This document shows, piece by piece, positions 48,533 to 59,338 of a stretch of 64,000 bases of DNA (its first letter is position 1; each line of letters opens with the position of its first letter). This DNA is from Zygnema cylindricum (taxonomy: Eukaryota > Streptophyta > Zygnematophyceae > Zygnematales > Zygnemataceae): NCBI GenBank assembly GCA_037447655.1, contig JBBHKE010001940.1, positions 62,001 to 126,000 of the forward strand, written 5' to 3'. Position numbers and translations under genes: made by a program. The notes beneath the pieces are model-generated. The model was given only the letters and a program-made list of their open reading frames with translations, had not been told where the DNA came from and searched no databases.

Positions 48533-50425
48533 TTTTTGACCTACTGATAATTGATGTATTAGTTCAATATATCGGTAAGGAAACAATTGGGATAAGTTGC
48601 CGATACAATGTCCTTATTTTTTCAAAAATATAAATATCGCGATAATTGACTAGGCTCTTGAATAAGCTCTCCCATGTTATCCTCCTCTCCACCTATGCTG
48701 CTTGATTTTTCTTGAAAATCTATAAGAAGATAAGAAAATCTATAAGAAGATGTTTTTCACGTTAGAAGTTGTTGACTATTTCTAAAAATTCTTATGGTTT
48801 GGATCATGGAATTTCAAAAGGTTAGAAAATAGAAAAAAAAAATGCTCTACTTAGTGATCACGGTTTGCTGAACTGAAAATGCTAATGGTTTGCTTTTCAA
48901 AAAGTCAAAAAACATTCTGTTCGTTTTTGCTAAATTTTGATCTTGTACTTCAGGTCTTGTAGAGTAAGACTTTTTTGTAAGTGTAAATAAGTGCTGCGTG
49001 AAAGGATCGATAACACAATCGGAATGCGCAAAAAATTGACAAAATTGCACAATGCGGAAGCGAATTTAACTCACATCAAATATCAACCAGCTCACATTAC
49101 AAACATTAATTTATCATGAACATAGATAGACACATTACATAATTCACAAGAGGAATTTACATTAATTCACATATATTAACTCTACAATAATATCTCCTTA
49201 ATTTCTCTTTAGTGGTTTCTTAGTTGTTACGTAATCCCTCACAAGCTGGCATTTTAACTAAGTCGCCATATTACATCTAGAAATCTAATTCTAGAAGCGT
49301 CACATGTACTTAGACGCAAAATAGAGTACGACGCAAACTGAAAATTCGTGAAACGAAATATCTAGAAGAACCGTACTTAAAGTATAACGTAATTTACACG
49401 AAACGAAACTTCTAGACGTACACGCACGAACCGAAAGTACTAGAAGTCCCGCATACAAACGAAAAAGGACCAAACGTTCACACTTAATCAAACGAAACTA
49501 AAAGTACTAATGAAACGAAACAAAATGCGCGACGTGACGCGCGACAAAACTGACCCACACTAAAAAAGGAATCAACATTGAAAAAATCCCACATTGCAAT
49601 CCTAACACTGCGCAGTCCTGATTTTTGCTTACTTACGAACTGAATTGTGATACGTGATATGACTTACTGTAAACCATATACAGAATAATACTATAGACTA
49701 TATGCAGTAGAATATTACATTGTTTACAGTACTAAAGTAAAGCAATATTATAAATCTACATATATTGGCGATAACAAATCGTGTCGGAGCTATATATCGG
49801 CCCCCATTGCTGTTCAACAATAAATATTGTTGTTCAATAATATATAATGTCGATAACTGGAGTTTTCGAGTTAGGAAATTTCTGATACACAACAATTTCT
49901 AAAATGCAGGCGTACTTCACTTTAGAGATCGTACTTATCATTCACTGCAATGACACGGCGAACGATCCCATGTGGTGTACGGCTTTGCGAGAGAAAATAC
50001 TGTACGGCCTTTGAGCCCGAGGTGTCCGCGCTACAAACAAAATTCTGGAATGTGGGAGAGGAGCGACCGACACGGAAGAGGCTGTGGGCGGCCAGGTGTC
50101 AGCAACTGGTGTGAACGGCCGTCCGGGTGAATCTGTAGAGACGATGACGACTCGCGAGTGCCCGGCCATCAAAAGCGGCCGTCCGATAGACGGTCAAGTT
50201 GGGATCTACTGGTTTGTCCACGTCTGCAAAAAGCGTTGTCCAGCGTGGCAAGTCCTGATAAACGATCTCCGGTCCATCAGCCCAGTTTTTATGGTCATTG
50301 GAAATGTGCGAAAACCTGTGCAAACGCTATAATCTGGTAACCTCGTATTATATGCGTATCGTGTGTGTTTCCAGCAATATCCGCATTTAGTTTTCGCACT
50401 TTTGATGCATGATTTCAAGGACGTT
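48525..50425. repeat. Dispersed repeat X, copy 2
   Basis: Collinear with 45330-46575 except for a 609-bp solo LTR plus its duplicated CTGCG, and about 45 bp near 49938-49980 absent from copy 1. On the minus strand 50323-50099 is open and reads like an exon (DLPRWTTLFADVDKP, VYRTAAFDGRALASRHRLY). I do not recognise the protein. Confidence 0.75.
48999..49607 (-). mobile_element. Solo copia-type LTR with target duplication
   Basis: On the minus strand it starts TGTTAGGATTGC and ends CCTTTCA. CTGCG flanks it on both sides (48994-48998 and 49608-49612). Repeat X copy 1 carries the uninterrupted site. The interior was removed by LTR-LTR recombination, as is usual for plant solo LTRs. Confidence 0.9.
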
Positions 50426-51091
50426 TAAAGCAATCACCCGCTTCCATGGCCAATGAAATGACTCGAGTCAATCTTATTGGCCCTTAGGAGCTCTCCACGT
50501 TGCCAGTAACAGTAACAAAAAATACGATTCCGTGAAGGACAAAAATATGTGAAAAATAGAAAATCCTTCTTTCTAGGTTTTTTTGGAATCAAATCCTAAG
50601 TTTGACGAATCACAATTTGACAGTTTGCTGTTTGCGCTGACGAAAAAGGTTTCCTAAACTTGTTATCGGGCATTTTCCGTATTCTTTTCTGAATTCGTTC
50701 CCCAAAAGTACACGCGTACGGACAACAAACGGTGCGCCCGACATGCCCCGCCCCGCGAGTCGTTTTTTTCGTTCAGATCGTTGCAACTGTCCCGAAACTT
50801 TGGCCCTAGGGAGGTCGCAATCCTTTTTCAACCGTACGGAACTGCTGAAGAACGTGTCGCTAGGCGACAAAACAAGCGTACATTTGCTCGTCCCGTTTCC
50901 CCGTCCGTACGGCTATTCTTTGCCGCCACACGAGTACAAATAAAACGAACGCCGCCGGGAAACAGAACAGCAGCGACACCGCCTCTCTATCGCCTTTCTC
51001 CTCCGACTCTTCCACTTTTCGCTTCCTCGCTTCCCTCCCTCTTTTACTTTCTTTCCACCCGCTCCTTCTACCTTTTTACGCTTTCCTCAAC
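50426..51091 (+). promoter_or_regulatory. Upstream region of the Ole e 1/root-cap gene
   Basis: GC-richer between 50700 and 51000, then a CT-rich leader (50980-51075) just before the ATG, as is common for plant 5' UTRs. No clear TATA box was identified. Confidence 0.35.
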
Positions 51092-51549
51092 ATGTCTGTC
51101 TCTCTATGGTCTTCAGCGGCCGTTTTCGTTTTTGTTCTTCAAATGATTCTGCCGTCTTCTGTGAGTTTCCATGGATTTAAAAATTAGCGCTGGAAAGTAA
51201 ACTAGAATTACAAAAAAATTACATTGAATATTGAACCAGAAACGATTTACATTAATTAAGGCATACGTTTTTATAGGCAATATACCAAGATAAAAAGGTG
51301 TAATATCCGCTTGCTACCTTGTCATTGTAAGATCTTCTCCGGAAGCATTCCCGTTCCTTACTAAATAAAATTAATCCCATTTGTATGCGAATACTTTACT
51401 TGTGTTTGTAGGAAGCATGTGCGATTATGGGAAAAGTCTATTGCTGTTGGATTGGCACGTGAAGCCGGTCCAATACGGGGTAGAATATGGAAATATCCAT
51501 ACTCGAGCCGCCCGTAATAAATGGGTACGGACCCGCCAGTCTCAACATC

Positions 51550-51621
51550 GAGCTGGTGGCACAGTGGTAGTGCGTTCGCAGCTGAAGTGAAAGGTCCCAG
51601 GTTCGAACCCTGGCCGGCTCA
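51550..51621 (+). tRNA. tRNA-like cloverleaf in the 5' LTR of the TRIM
   Basis: All four stems pair: acceptor GAGCTGG/CCGGCTC (one G-T), D stem GCAC/GTGC, anticodon stem TTCGC/GTGAA (one G-T), T stem CCAGG/CCTGG with loop TTCGAAC, and discriminator A. The A box is TGGCACAGTGG (51557-51567) and the B box GGTTCGAACCC (51600-51610). TTTT at 51623-51626 would end Pol III transcription. The anticodon loop is AGCTGAA. It lacks the invariant U33 (G instead), with CTG in anticodon position, so decoding is doubtful. More likely a tRNA-derived promoter or RNA module than a working tRNA. Confidence 0.8.
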
Positions 51622-51835
51622 ATTTTCCCAAGTGTGGGACATGCCGAATCCCGGATTTCTAGGAAATCTAACATGGTATCGGAGCCAGCGGGATTGCGGA
51701 TGGTTTGACCGGCTTTCCCGTGAGGGGGGGTGTTGGATTGGCACGTGAAGCCGGTCCAATACGGGGTAGAATATGGAAATATCCATACTCGAGCCGCCCG
51801 TAATAAATGGGTACGGACCCGCCAGTCTCAACATC

Positions 51836-51907
51836 GAGCTGGTGGCACAGTGGTAGTGCGTTCGCAGCTGAAGTGAAAGGTCCCAGGTTCGAACCCTGGC
51901 CGGCTCA
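51836..51907 (+). tRNA. tRNA-like cloverleaf in the 3' LTR of the TRIM
   Basis: Same 72-nt cloverleaf as at 51550-51621, displaced by 286 bp, with the same A box, B box, U33 change and following TTTT. Pol III transcription from here would stop inside the LTR. Confidence 0.8.
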
Positions 51908-52615
51908 ATTTTCCCAAGTGTGGGACATGCCGAATCCCGGATTTCTAGGAAATCTAACAATTGCAACCGATGTTGGGAAGCTCGAGAAGATTCCAAGTTC
52001 CATGAGCCTATCAGTTGGACCAAGGTATGTTGTACGGACACATGTTGGTGCGATACAAATTTATTCGTGCATGTCAGTCCAAGAAATTTAACAAAAAGCT
52101 TTCCTAGGTCACCCGGGAAACGAACAACACGAGAAAAAACTTTAATGAAAGCACTACAAGTCAAGATTTTACCGTGGAGAATTGCGACCGAGACAGCTGT
52201 CAGTTTCTAGCAGGAATCTTTGCATAGGTGCAATGTAGAAACCATGGAGAACCCGAGTATCAACATTGAATAGGAAAGATACCTGAATTGAGGAAAATTA
52301 GGAACGCCCTAAATTTGCCAAAAACGTAACCTGAGATTATTAAAAAGCGTCTTCTTCAATTTGTTTTATTTTATCTATGTGCAGGTAACTGTGAACTGCT
52401 CGGTAAAAAGCAACACGAAGTCTTCTTTCATAGTGGTCACCGGCAGAAGCGTTGGGGATGGCAGCTTCAAGGTAGGAAGAACTCCAAAATAGTTTAAATA
52501 AGGGAAAATGGCGGCAGAAATTGTGACGAAAAACGATGACACTTGAGGTTTTGAAAATCGATTTGGGAGTCAATGTACAAGATAGAAATCGTCAATGCAA
52601 ATAAAACACCACCGC

Positions 52616-52815
52616 AGAGGAGATGACGTGCATGTTATTTTCAACGTTACTGTTAATCTCAATTTCAATGAAAATGTCCATGGAAATATTGAGACAAATG
52701 TAATGTCAATGTCATTCCATTTCAATGTCGTTTTCAATGTCGATTTTGATGTCAATTCCAATATCAATGTCAATAAAAATACCAGTATCAACGTCAATGT
52801 CAGATTCACTGTCAC
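52616..52815 (+). repeat. Degenerate TCAATG hexamer repeat in an intron
   Basis: Roughly 200 bp of drifting AATGTC/TCAATG units in the intron between exons 3 and 4 of the root-cap gene. The Asn/Val-rich frame through it is an artefact. Confidence 0.85.
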
Positions 52816-55260
52816 ATCAACGAAGTAATGGTGGAACAAAATATAGACGACTATGTTAATATCAGAAAAAAAAGTCGCTAAATTTCAGCAAGTGGTCGTG
52901 ACGTTGCGATTGATTTTTCCATGCCAATCACACACCTGGTTATTTATTTACATGTTCCTGGTTTTGCTGCTGTTTTTAAATCCCACAGATTTTCCTTGAT
53001 GACAAAACAAAATTCACATTCTTGAATACACTTTATGCTTTCGGCAATCCCATCCGAGGACTGCAGCAAGGAGGAGGTGTCACCAGCTGTACAGTGACAA
53101 TAGACAGCAAAGATTGTGAAATGCAAACATTCAATGATGGGAGATGCAGTGAAGGAGGAAAGAGGGTAATTCAACAAACTTACTTTTGACTGTCGGTATT
53201 TTGATTCCCTGGTTCCATTCAAAATTAAGAAGGGAAAATCAAATGTCTGGCATGACTTTATTTATGCAAGTGATGCGTGATGGAGTGCTGGTCGTTTTGA
53301 AACAGCCTTTTCCTTTCCGGTGCACACTTATCGTAGCTATATAGCCTTCAAACTAACCTCCCCGTCTCAACTTCACAGGGTAACGGACGGAGTAACGACA
53401 TCGATCTTGTAAACATCGGGTTCGAATCATCGGATATCCGCATCAACGGCGAGATTTGTAACTCTCCTTCCAAACGGCCCGCCATCTGCTCAAACCCTTC
53501 TCCTCCTCCACCAAAAAAATCCCCCCCACCCCCTCCACCTCCGGTCTCTTCCCCACCTCCTCCACCTACATTATCCTCTCCTCCGCCTCCAGTCTCTTCT
53601 CCACCTCCTCCACCTACATTATCTTCTCCTCCGCCCCCAGTCGCTTCACCACCACCTCCAGTCTCTTCCCCACCTTCCCCAACTACAAATCCCTCTCCTA
53701 CTTCTTCACCACCGCCTCCAGCTGGAGCCACTGGGGACCCTCACTTCACTGGGGCGGACGGTTCACGTTTCGACTTCTCAGGTGAATGTTGTTGGCCAAT
53801 GAAACCCATTGAAATAGGATAAATAAAATAATAGATTTACCCATTGATGAAGTTCAATCGGTTTGTTTTTTTTTTTGGAGAAGTGACACAATTTCTATAA
53901 TATACAAAGTATTGCACAGAGGATTCAAAATAATTACCAAAATGTATTCAAGTCAAATTTCTTTGAACCGATGTAGATTTTAACATTTAGATTATGAGAT
54001 AAATAATGAGAAGACATTTCATATGTTTCCAGGTGAACCAAACAAAACGTTTTGTTTGATTAGCGATGCACACATCCATGTGAACGCGTATTACGGCGGC
54101 CGATACGAGAGTAGTGGAAACGACATGCACAAATCTCTCACATGGATCCGGAAAATTAGCATCCTATGGGGACATCATACCATTGTTGTGGGCGCACGCG
54201 AAGGCGCAAAATGGGAATACGACAACGGATATCTGGCGAGCGTAGAAGTTGACGGCGAACCTGTCAAACTCAGACAAGTGGGAGATTTTGTCTCGCGTGT
54301 TGACAGAAAGCTGGAAATTCGGTGGGTCGGCGCAAAAGTACGGAGCGCCGACGATTTAATCGACGTCTACCAAGTGACAATCGCAGACATTTAGAAACTG
54401 CGACTGATGATTCGCCCCGAAATCGCTTTACTGCGAACGGCAACGGACGGCCTTGTCCATATAGATTTTGAGCTCCCATTGCTCGATGTCTCCAATAGCG
54501 TGCATGGCATCCTGGGCCAAACCTACCGCGCCGACCATAAGACCAGACTGTAAGGCATCTGCGTCTTTCGTTATTGCAATTTTTTTTTTTTTTTTTTTTG
54601 GAATTAGCGCTGTCTAGTATTGTGAATGTGAATTTGATGCAACTGTTCTGTACCGAACCTATGAAACACTGAAGTTTGTAAAGCAGCTGATCATTTGATT
54701 ATTTCATTATTATTTTTTTGACTGCGAAAACTGGAAATTGCAGGCTTCTTGCCTTTGTAGCAAGTTATTCCTTTGTATTTAAATTACTGAAATAGGGCTA
54801 GCTACAAGTGTGTTTTTACACAAAAGAAATTTACGCATGTTGACTGTAAAGACCTGTGGGTGGAATTGATGATAAATGCATGCTTTTCAATCATTCTTAT
54901 GTCAGCCTTTGTTTTTTTCTATTCTATGCCTCAAATGTGGGGCATTGATTTTAACTCACTTCTATTTTCGCCATAATGGCCTATTGCAGGTCAACACAAA
55001 AGCTGGAATGGAGTGATCTTCTGAAAGCGAATGTGGTTCCTGGCGACGATGCGGAAGGTTTCCTCGATGGGAGCGTGTCCGATTATGTTTCCTCCGGTTT
55101 GCTTCATACTAATTGTCTCTATTCACGGTTTGCTAGGGAATACAGGCGAGACGAGGAAAGGTCTCAAGCCATTGAGATAACGACAACTCAAGTCATCAAC
55201 ACAAACAACATTATCAACAGCAAAGTGACATCTAGTTGCAAGTTGCTGACGTATTCATGA

Positions 55261-58200
55261 AGAATGCAGCAAACTTAAGCGAGAAATCGATTTACCTTTC
55301 TATTTTTTACTGCTTTTGGGCATTGCTTAGCATTGGAAAATGCCGCTCTTTGCGTTTCCAAAACGTGTTCTTCGAAAATGAAGGTAATATTATGGAGAAA
55401 AACACCTGATATTTTATCTTCGGGTGTGAATAGCGGCAAGCTGTGGAAAAGACCAGAATTCCAAAGGCAGTGTGATTCGGGATTGTATCGAGGTGCAAGT
55501 TAAAAAACTTGGTATACCAACAGTTCATTGATAGTAAGTTTTCCATTTGTTGTGTTAGTGATGTTTGGTGCCGACATTGTAGGTTTTCATTCAATATTTT
55601 CCATTTGTTTGTTTTTATATTGAATGTTTTTATTCTGAAATATTTACTCGGAAAAACAGTTGCAATTAAAAGTGACCAGTAGATTGGTTTGTGTTAGTTT
55701 CGTGCATTGGTACGAATCTGTCGGTGCCTTTGTTTCATGAGCGGCAGATTTCGGTCTTGGTCCTGTGTGGACTTCAGTGTCGTGTGAAAAATAGTTTCGT
55801 CTCTGTACGTGGTTTTGAGCGGCAGTGACGTTGAAGTATGAATTGTTCAGTGAAGTTCGTAATTGAGAAAAGAGAGATAATGGAGTTTGAAAATTGAATT
55901 GATTATGGGACATCTTTGTTGTGAATTTTCCTGAGTCATTACGTTCAAGTCTTATTTCTTTCAGTTTGTTCCCACCAAAATATTGTGGAAGTAGAATACA
56001 AAATATTCTAAGTTAATTATGTACGGATAGTATTCGTATTTCAATATATTGAATGTAGGCAACTATTGAACTAGCGCCAATTCATCCAATTTGTTCCTTC
56101 AAATCTATATATATGCACGCATAACCCTTTACTATGTTGATCAGTGTTTACCATCATGTTCACGTGTGTGGGGATACCAACAAATGTGTGCAGTATACTA
56201 GGTAAAAACTACGCGCAAAAGGAATCAAATAATATAAATGTTTAACACGAGTGAACGAAACCAAGTTTGCACGATTACATGGCAATAGAAGATGTTAACT
56301 AGTTATTCTGAGTGTAAGAATTTTGAAGTCATGGTATGTTCATGTCACAGACTACATGAAATCTATCATTGACTCCTTTTTTTAATTTGACTATGGCTGC
56401 CTCTATCAAAACTAATTGTTGCCTTTTACTTGTTAGACAAATTCGACCTTCTAAAAAGCAATGACTTACCTGCGCGCAAAATTGACCAAAAATGATCAAG
56501 GGGTGCACAGTTGACCGCTCCTTTTGTACTCGAATTTTAGTGTATCTTGTAAAACAGTTTAAAAGTTTGAGCTAGACCTTCGACTCCTGGACGCCTTTGA
56601 CCCTCTTCCCTTGCCTCTCCTCACGTCCCAATCCTTTTCCCCCCTAACTCCATTTGACTCCATTTTACTATGTTTGACTATGTATGACTCCATTTTATTG
56701 TTATTTACACAATACAGCTAAATGCGACACGTTTCAACTTCAGTTGTCACCTTTTGACTTCATTCGAATCATGGAATTAATTGATATCCATTCAACTCCA
56801 TTCGACTCCGTTTGACTTCAGTCTACTCCATGCAACTCCAAGTGACTCTATTCGACTTCACCTATTGCATTAGACTTCATTCAATTTCAGTTCCTCTCCA
56901 TTTGAGTACAAACGCATGAAACCGTTAGAATTATTAATTTGTTTATATCACTTCGATAAGCGATCCGAGTTTGTTGCAGTTACATAAGTTCGCCTGGAAA
57001 TGCGTAATGAGCTCAGGTTTTACAAGTGATGTTTAATATGGACAGACATCGCGACATTCTTATCTCTTGGATGCGAAGTGTCCACTTGTAAGACCTAAAA
57101 GCGGTCTTGTATGATATGGTCTGTTAGTGTGCGATTGAGTTTACGGGTTTGCTTAGGAGTTCAATCGTCCGCGTAGTACAACAAAGCTTGCTTAAACATT
57201 TGTGGACCTACATTAAGTGATAAGGGAGTATTTTGAGTAATTGAAAGAGTAACTTGAGCAGTAATTTAACAAGTAATTTCACCCTTGAGAATTTACGGAA
57301 TTTTTCTATAACAAAGTAGACAACATTGTGATGTAAACAACAATAAAAGTAAACATCAGTTTCAAATAATCAGAAAAATGGGAAAGAAGGAAACCATCAA
57401 AACAGAAGGAGAAAAAAACAAACTGCGCATTCAAGAATAATTTGCGCATGCTCTATGTCCAATTAAAATGTTCAAAGATAAAAAAGTGAAATTATCAAAC
57501 GATTTTTTTGTGGAAAACATAAAAAAATTATGATTGCAGTGAAATAAATCCATGTTTCATATTTATAACATGCTTCCGAACTTAAAATAAAACATTTCCT
57601 TTTCAAAGTACAAATGTACAGACAGCAAATGAATAAACTGATCGCTTTTTACTAGGATATAATGTCATCTTAAACAACGCTTTTCAAATTTTCCAAATTT
57701 TCCAGATTCGGGATTACCTCTGTCTTTCTTAATTCCTGTCTTGCTCTAATGAGGTAAAAAGGGTAAATAAACGTCAGCTCCCAAAAATTATTTTTAATCA
57801 ACTCCACTCTTAAAACTCGAATTTCCATACTAAATTACTCGCACATAATATACAGATTTGAATAATCCTAAACAATGAGGCTTAAACCCCTTTCCATCTT
57901 TTCCTTTAAATTTATATCCTCCATTAACTAATGTTCCCTCAAAACCTCCAAATGCTGTTCGAAAATCTTCAAATTAGAATAAAAAATTACAGAAGGCACT
58001 CTAAATCCTCCAAATTTTGCTCCAAATGTCCAAATTCGGGTAAAATTCTCCAGTTTTAATTTAATATGACTAATCTGCAAAAAAACAAAATCCGAAAATA
58101 TGTAATAATTACATAAGTAAAACTCAATGCTACAAATTCTTTAAAACAATTAATAATATTTAATGAGACCCAGGAAAAAACACAAGAAACCTTACTAAAT

Positions 58201-58280
58201 AAATAACATACGAAGTTAAAAAGCGAAAAATAAAATACAATAACACTATTACGAATCAAAAATATTCACTCACCTTAAAG
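55261..58280. other. Intergenic region, no gene seen
   Basis: AT-rich. Contains the repeat at 56600-56900 and, around 57350-58260, sequence with no supported coding region. Confidence 0.5.
56600..56900 (+). repeat. Degenerate TTTGACTCCA repeat
   Basis: Drifting 8-11-base units of the type ATTTGACTCCATT or ATTCGACTTCA repeat about twenty times, interrupted near 56700-56770. Confidence 0.8.
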
Positions 58281-58766
58281 TCAAATTTTACCATTCTTCC
58301 CCTTAGGAGGGTGAGGCGGGTGGGCCTCTTTTGGGGGGTGGGGCGAGTGAGGAGGATGGGGAGAATTGGGACTCTTGGAGGGGTGGGGAGAGAGAAGAGG
58401 ATGGGGAAGTTTGGAATCCTTCGAGGGGTGGGGGTAGTGGGGAGGGTGGGGAGGTTTCAAGTCTTTTGTAAGGGGGGGGTGGGGAGGCTTCTTTCCTTCT
58501 CCCTCTCCTCCTCCACTTTTGCTGAGAAGATGACGGTGGGGACCTTTCTTAGGGGGTGGAGAGAGAGGCTTGGGAGGAGAGTGAGGTTTTGGGGATTTGG
58601 GAGAGTGGGGAGGAGAGAGGTGTTTGGATTTGGGAGGAGAGAGAGGCTTGGATTTGTGGGGAGGAGTGGGCCCATGTGGCGGATTCATATGGGCAGAGAC
58701 GGAGAGGGAGAGGGAGAAGGTGAGGAGGAGGAGGGCGGAGAGGAGGGAGAGGAAGGAGGAAGCCAT
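58281..58766 (-). CDS. Secreted proline/histidine/serine-rich cell-wall protein
   Basis: A single-exon frame of 161 codons plus TGA. I start it at 58766 (context GCAGCCATGGCT), not at the more distal ATG at 58952, because a signal peptide begins here (MASSFLSLLSALLLLTFSLS, then SVSA). The mature part is made of PHPP, SPPK and HPPHSPHP repeats with Lys, lacks Tyr and Cys, and ends KGKNGKI. This fits a hydroxyproline-rich or arabinogalactan-type wall glycoprotein; no SPPPP extensin cross-link motif with Tyr is present. Proline hydroxylation and O-glycosylation are expected from the family, not visible. The antisense frame is compositional. Confidence 0.7.
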   Translation of the reverse strand: MASSFLSLLSALLLLTFSLSLSVSAHMNPPHGPTPPHKSKPLSPPKSKHLSPPHSPKSPKPHSPPKPLSPPPKKGPHRHLLSKSGGGEGEGKKPPHPPLTKDLKPPHPPHYPHPSKDSKLPHPLLSPHPSKSPNSPHPPHSPHPPKEAHPPHPPKGKNGKI

Positions 58767-59338
58767 GGCTGCCTTCTTTTCTTTTTTGGAGCTCTGAGGC
58801 GGAGAAGTAAAAAGAAAAGGAGAGGCAGAGAGGGGCAGAGAGGGGGGAAGGGAGGGGGAGAGTGAGAATTCAGATGCAAATGAGGAGGAGAGGGGGAAAT
58901 TTATAGGTGGGAAGCGAGGGAATTGGGAGGGTAGTGAGAGTGGATATTCCAAAACGCGTTATTTGGGAAAAAGTGGATTTCCGAAGGTGGGATTTTGATT
59001 TTCCTGTGATTTACGGCGAAACGGCCTCGCGAACAAGGATTGTACGGATTATAATAAACTGTGAGTTTGGCACGTGCGATTTGGAGAGTGTTAGATCTAT
59101 GCTCGTGACTCGTCTACCGCGTCATTTATTATTCGATAGTACAAAAAGTACAAAATGTACGGTACGTAGTGGTCTTTTCATGCGGATTGGGTATGGATTC
59201 GTTTTCATTTTTTGGATCGAATTTTTTGTCGTTTTCTTGTGTGGTAAACACTTCCATTTGATGCAGTTTTCGTTTTTCCTCACTCACGAAAAAAGTACTC
59301 ACTGTTGTTTCCGTGTACGGTCACTGTACGAATTAGAA
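58767..59338. promoter_or_regulatory. Upstream region of the proline-rich protein gene
   Basis: The first 150 bases upstream are GA-rich on the plus strand, hence a CT-rich leader. TTTATAGG at 58899 reads CCTATAAA on the minus strand, a good TATA box about 135 bases before the ATG. Confidence 0.5.

Larger units (their letters stand above)
51445..51959 (+). mobile_element. 515-bp TRIM retrotransposon with a tRNA-like gene in each LTR
   Basis: Two 229-bp LTRs (51445-51673 and 51731-51959) begin TGTTGGATTGG and end ATCTAACA. I see no difference between them by eye. Target duplication ATTGC is at 51440-51444 and 51960-51964. The interior is only 57 bp (51674-51730): it opens at once with primer-binding site TGGTATCGGAGCC, complementary to initiator tRNA-Met, and ends in a polypurine tract GTGAGGGGGGG. 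It encodes nothing, so it must use enzymes from another element, perhaps copia relatives with the same primer site and LTR start. It lies in exon 2 of the root-cap gene, in the sense orientation. Confidence 0.93.
51092..55260 (+). pseudogene. Secreted Ole e 1 / proline-rich / root-cap domain protein, disrupted
   Basis: Exons: 51092-51160, 51412-51444 plus 51965-52024 (one exon split by a retroelement), 52385-52471, 52989-53165, 53379-53781, 54033-54549, 54990-55260. Without the insert all phases match (539 codons including stops). Exon 1 is a signal peptide (SLWSSAAVFVFVLQMILPSS). An Ole e 1-like domain follows: GKVYCNRC, VTVNC, GDGSFKIF, CTVTIDSKDC. Exon 5 holds an SPPPP-rich extensin-like linker and opens the root-cap domain (GDPHFTGADGSRFDFSG), which continues with NKTFCLISDAHIHVNA, VHGILGQTYRAD and DYVSSGLLHTNC. 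Such proteins act in the cell wall or mucilage. Two lesions are present: the 515-bp element in exon 2 (plus 5-bp duplication, shifting frame) and an in-frame TAG at 54392-54394, after which the domain resumes in frame. It is therefore called a pseudogene, probably recent. Confidence 0.82.

Noticed and set aside
51521-52164. Repeated frames on both strands around 51.5-52.1 kb
   Set aside because: They translate the TRIM LTRs and their tRNA-like module; they do not match any known domain.
52595-52828. Asn/Val-rich frame
   Set aside because: Lies in an intron and is produced by the TCAATG repeat.
53348-53731. Gly-rich 127-codon frame on the minus strand
   Set aside because: Antisense of the SPPPP-rich exon 5 of the root-cap gene.
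54392-54394. TAG read-through or recoding in the root-cap gene
   Set aside because: No recoding context is seen, and the gene also carries a frame-breaking insertion, so a plain nonsense mutation is simpler.
58311-58865. A 184-codon Arg/Gly-rich frame on the plus strand
   Set aside because: It is the antisense of the proline-rich wall protein, which has a signal peptide and a good start context.
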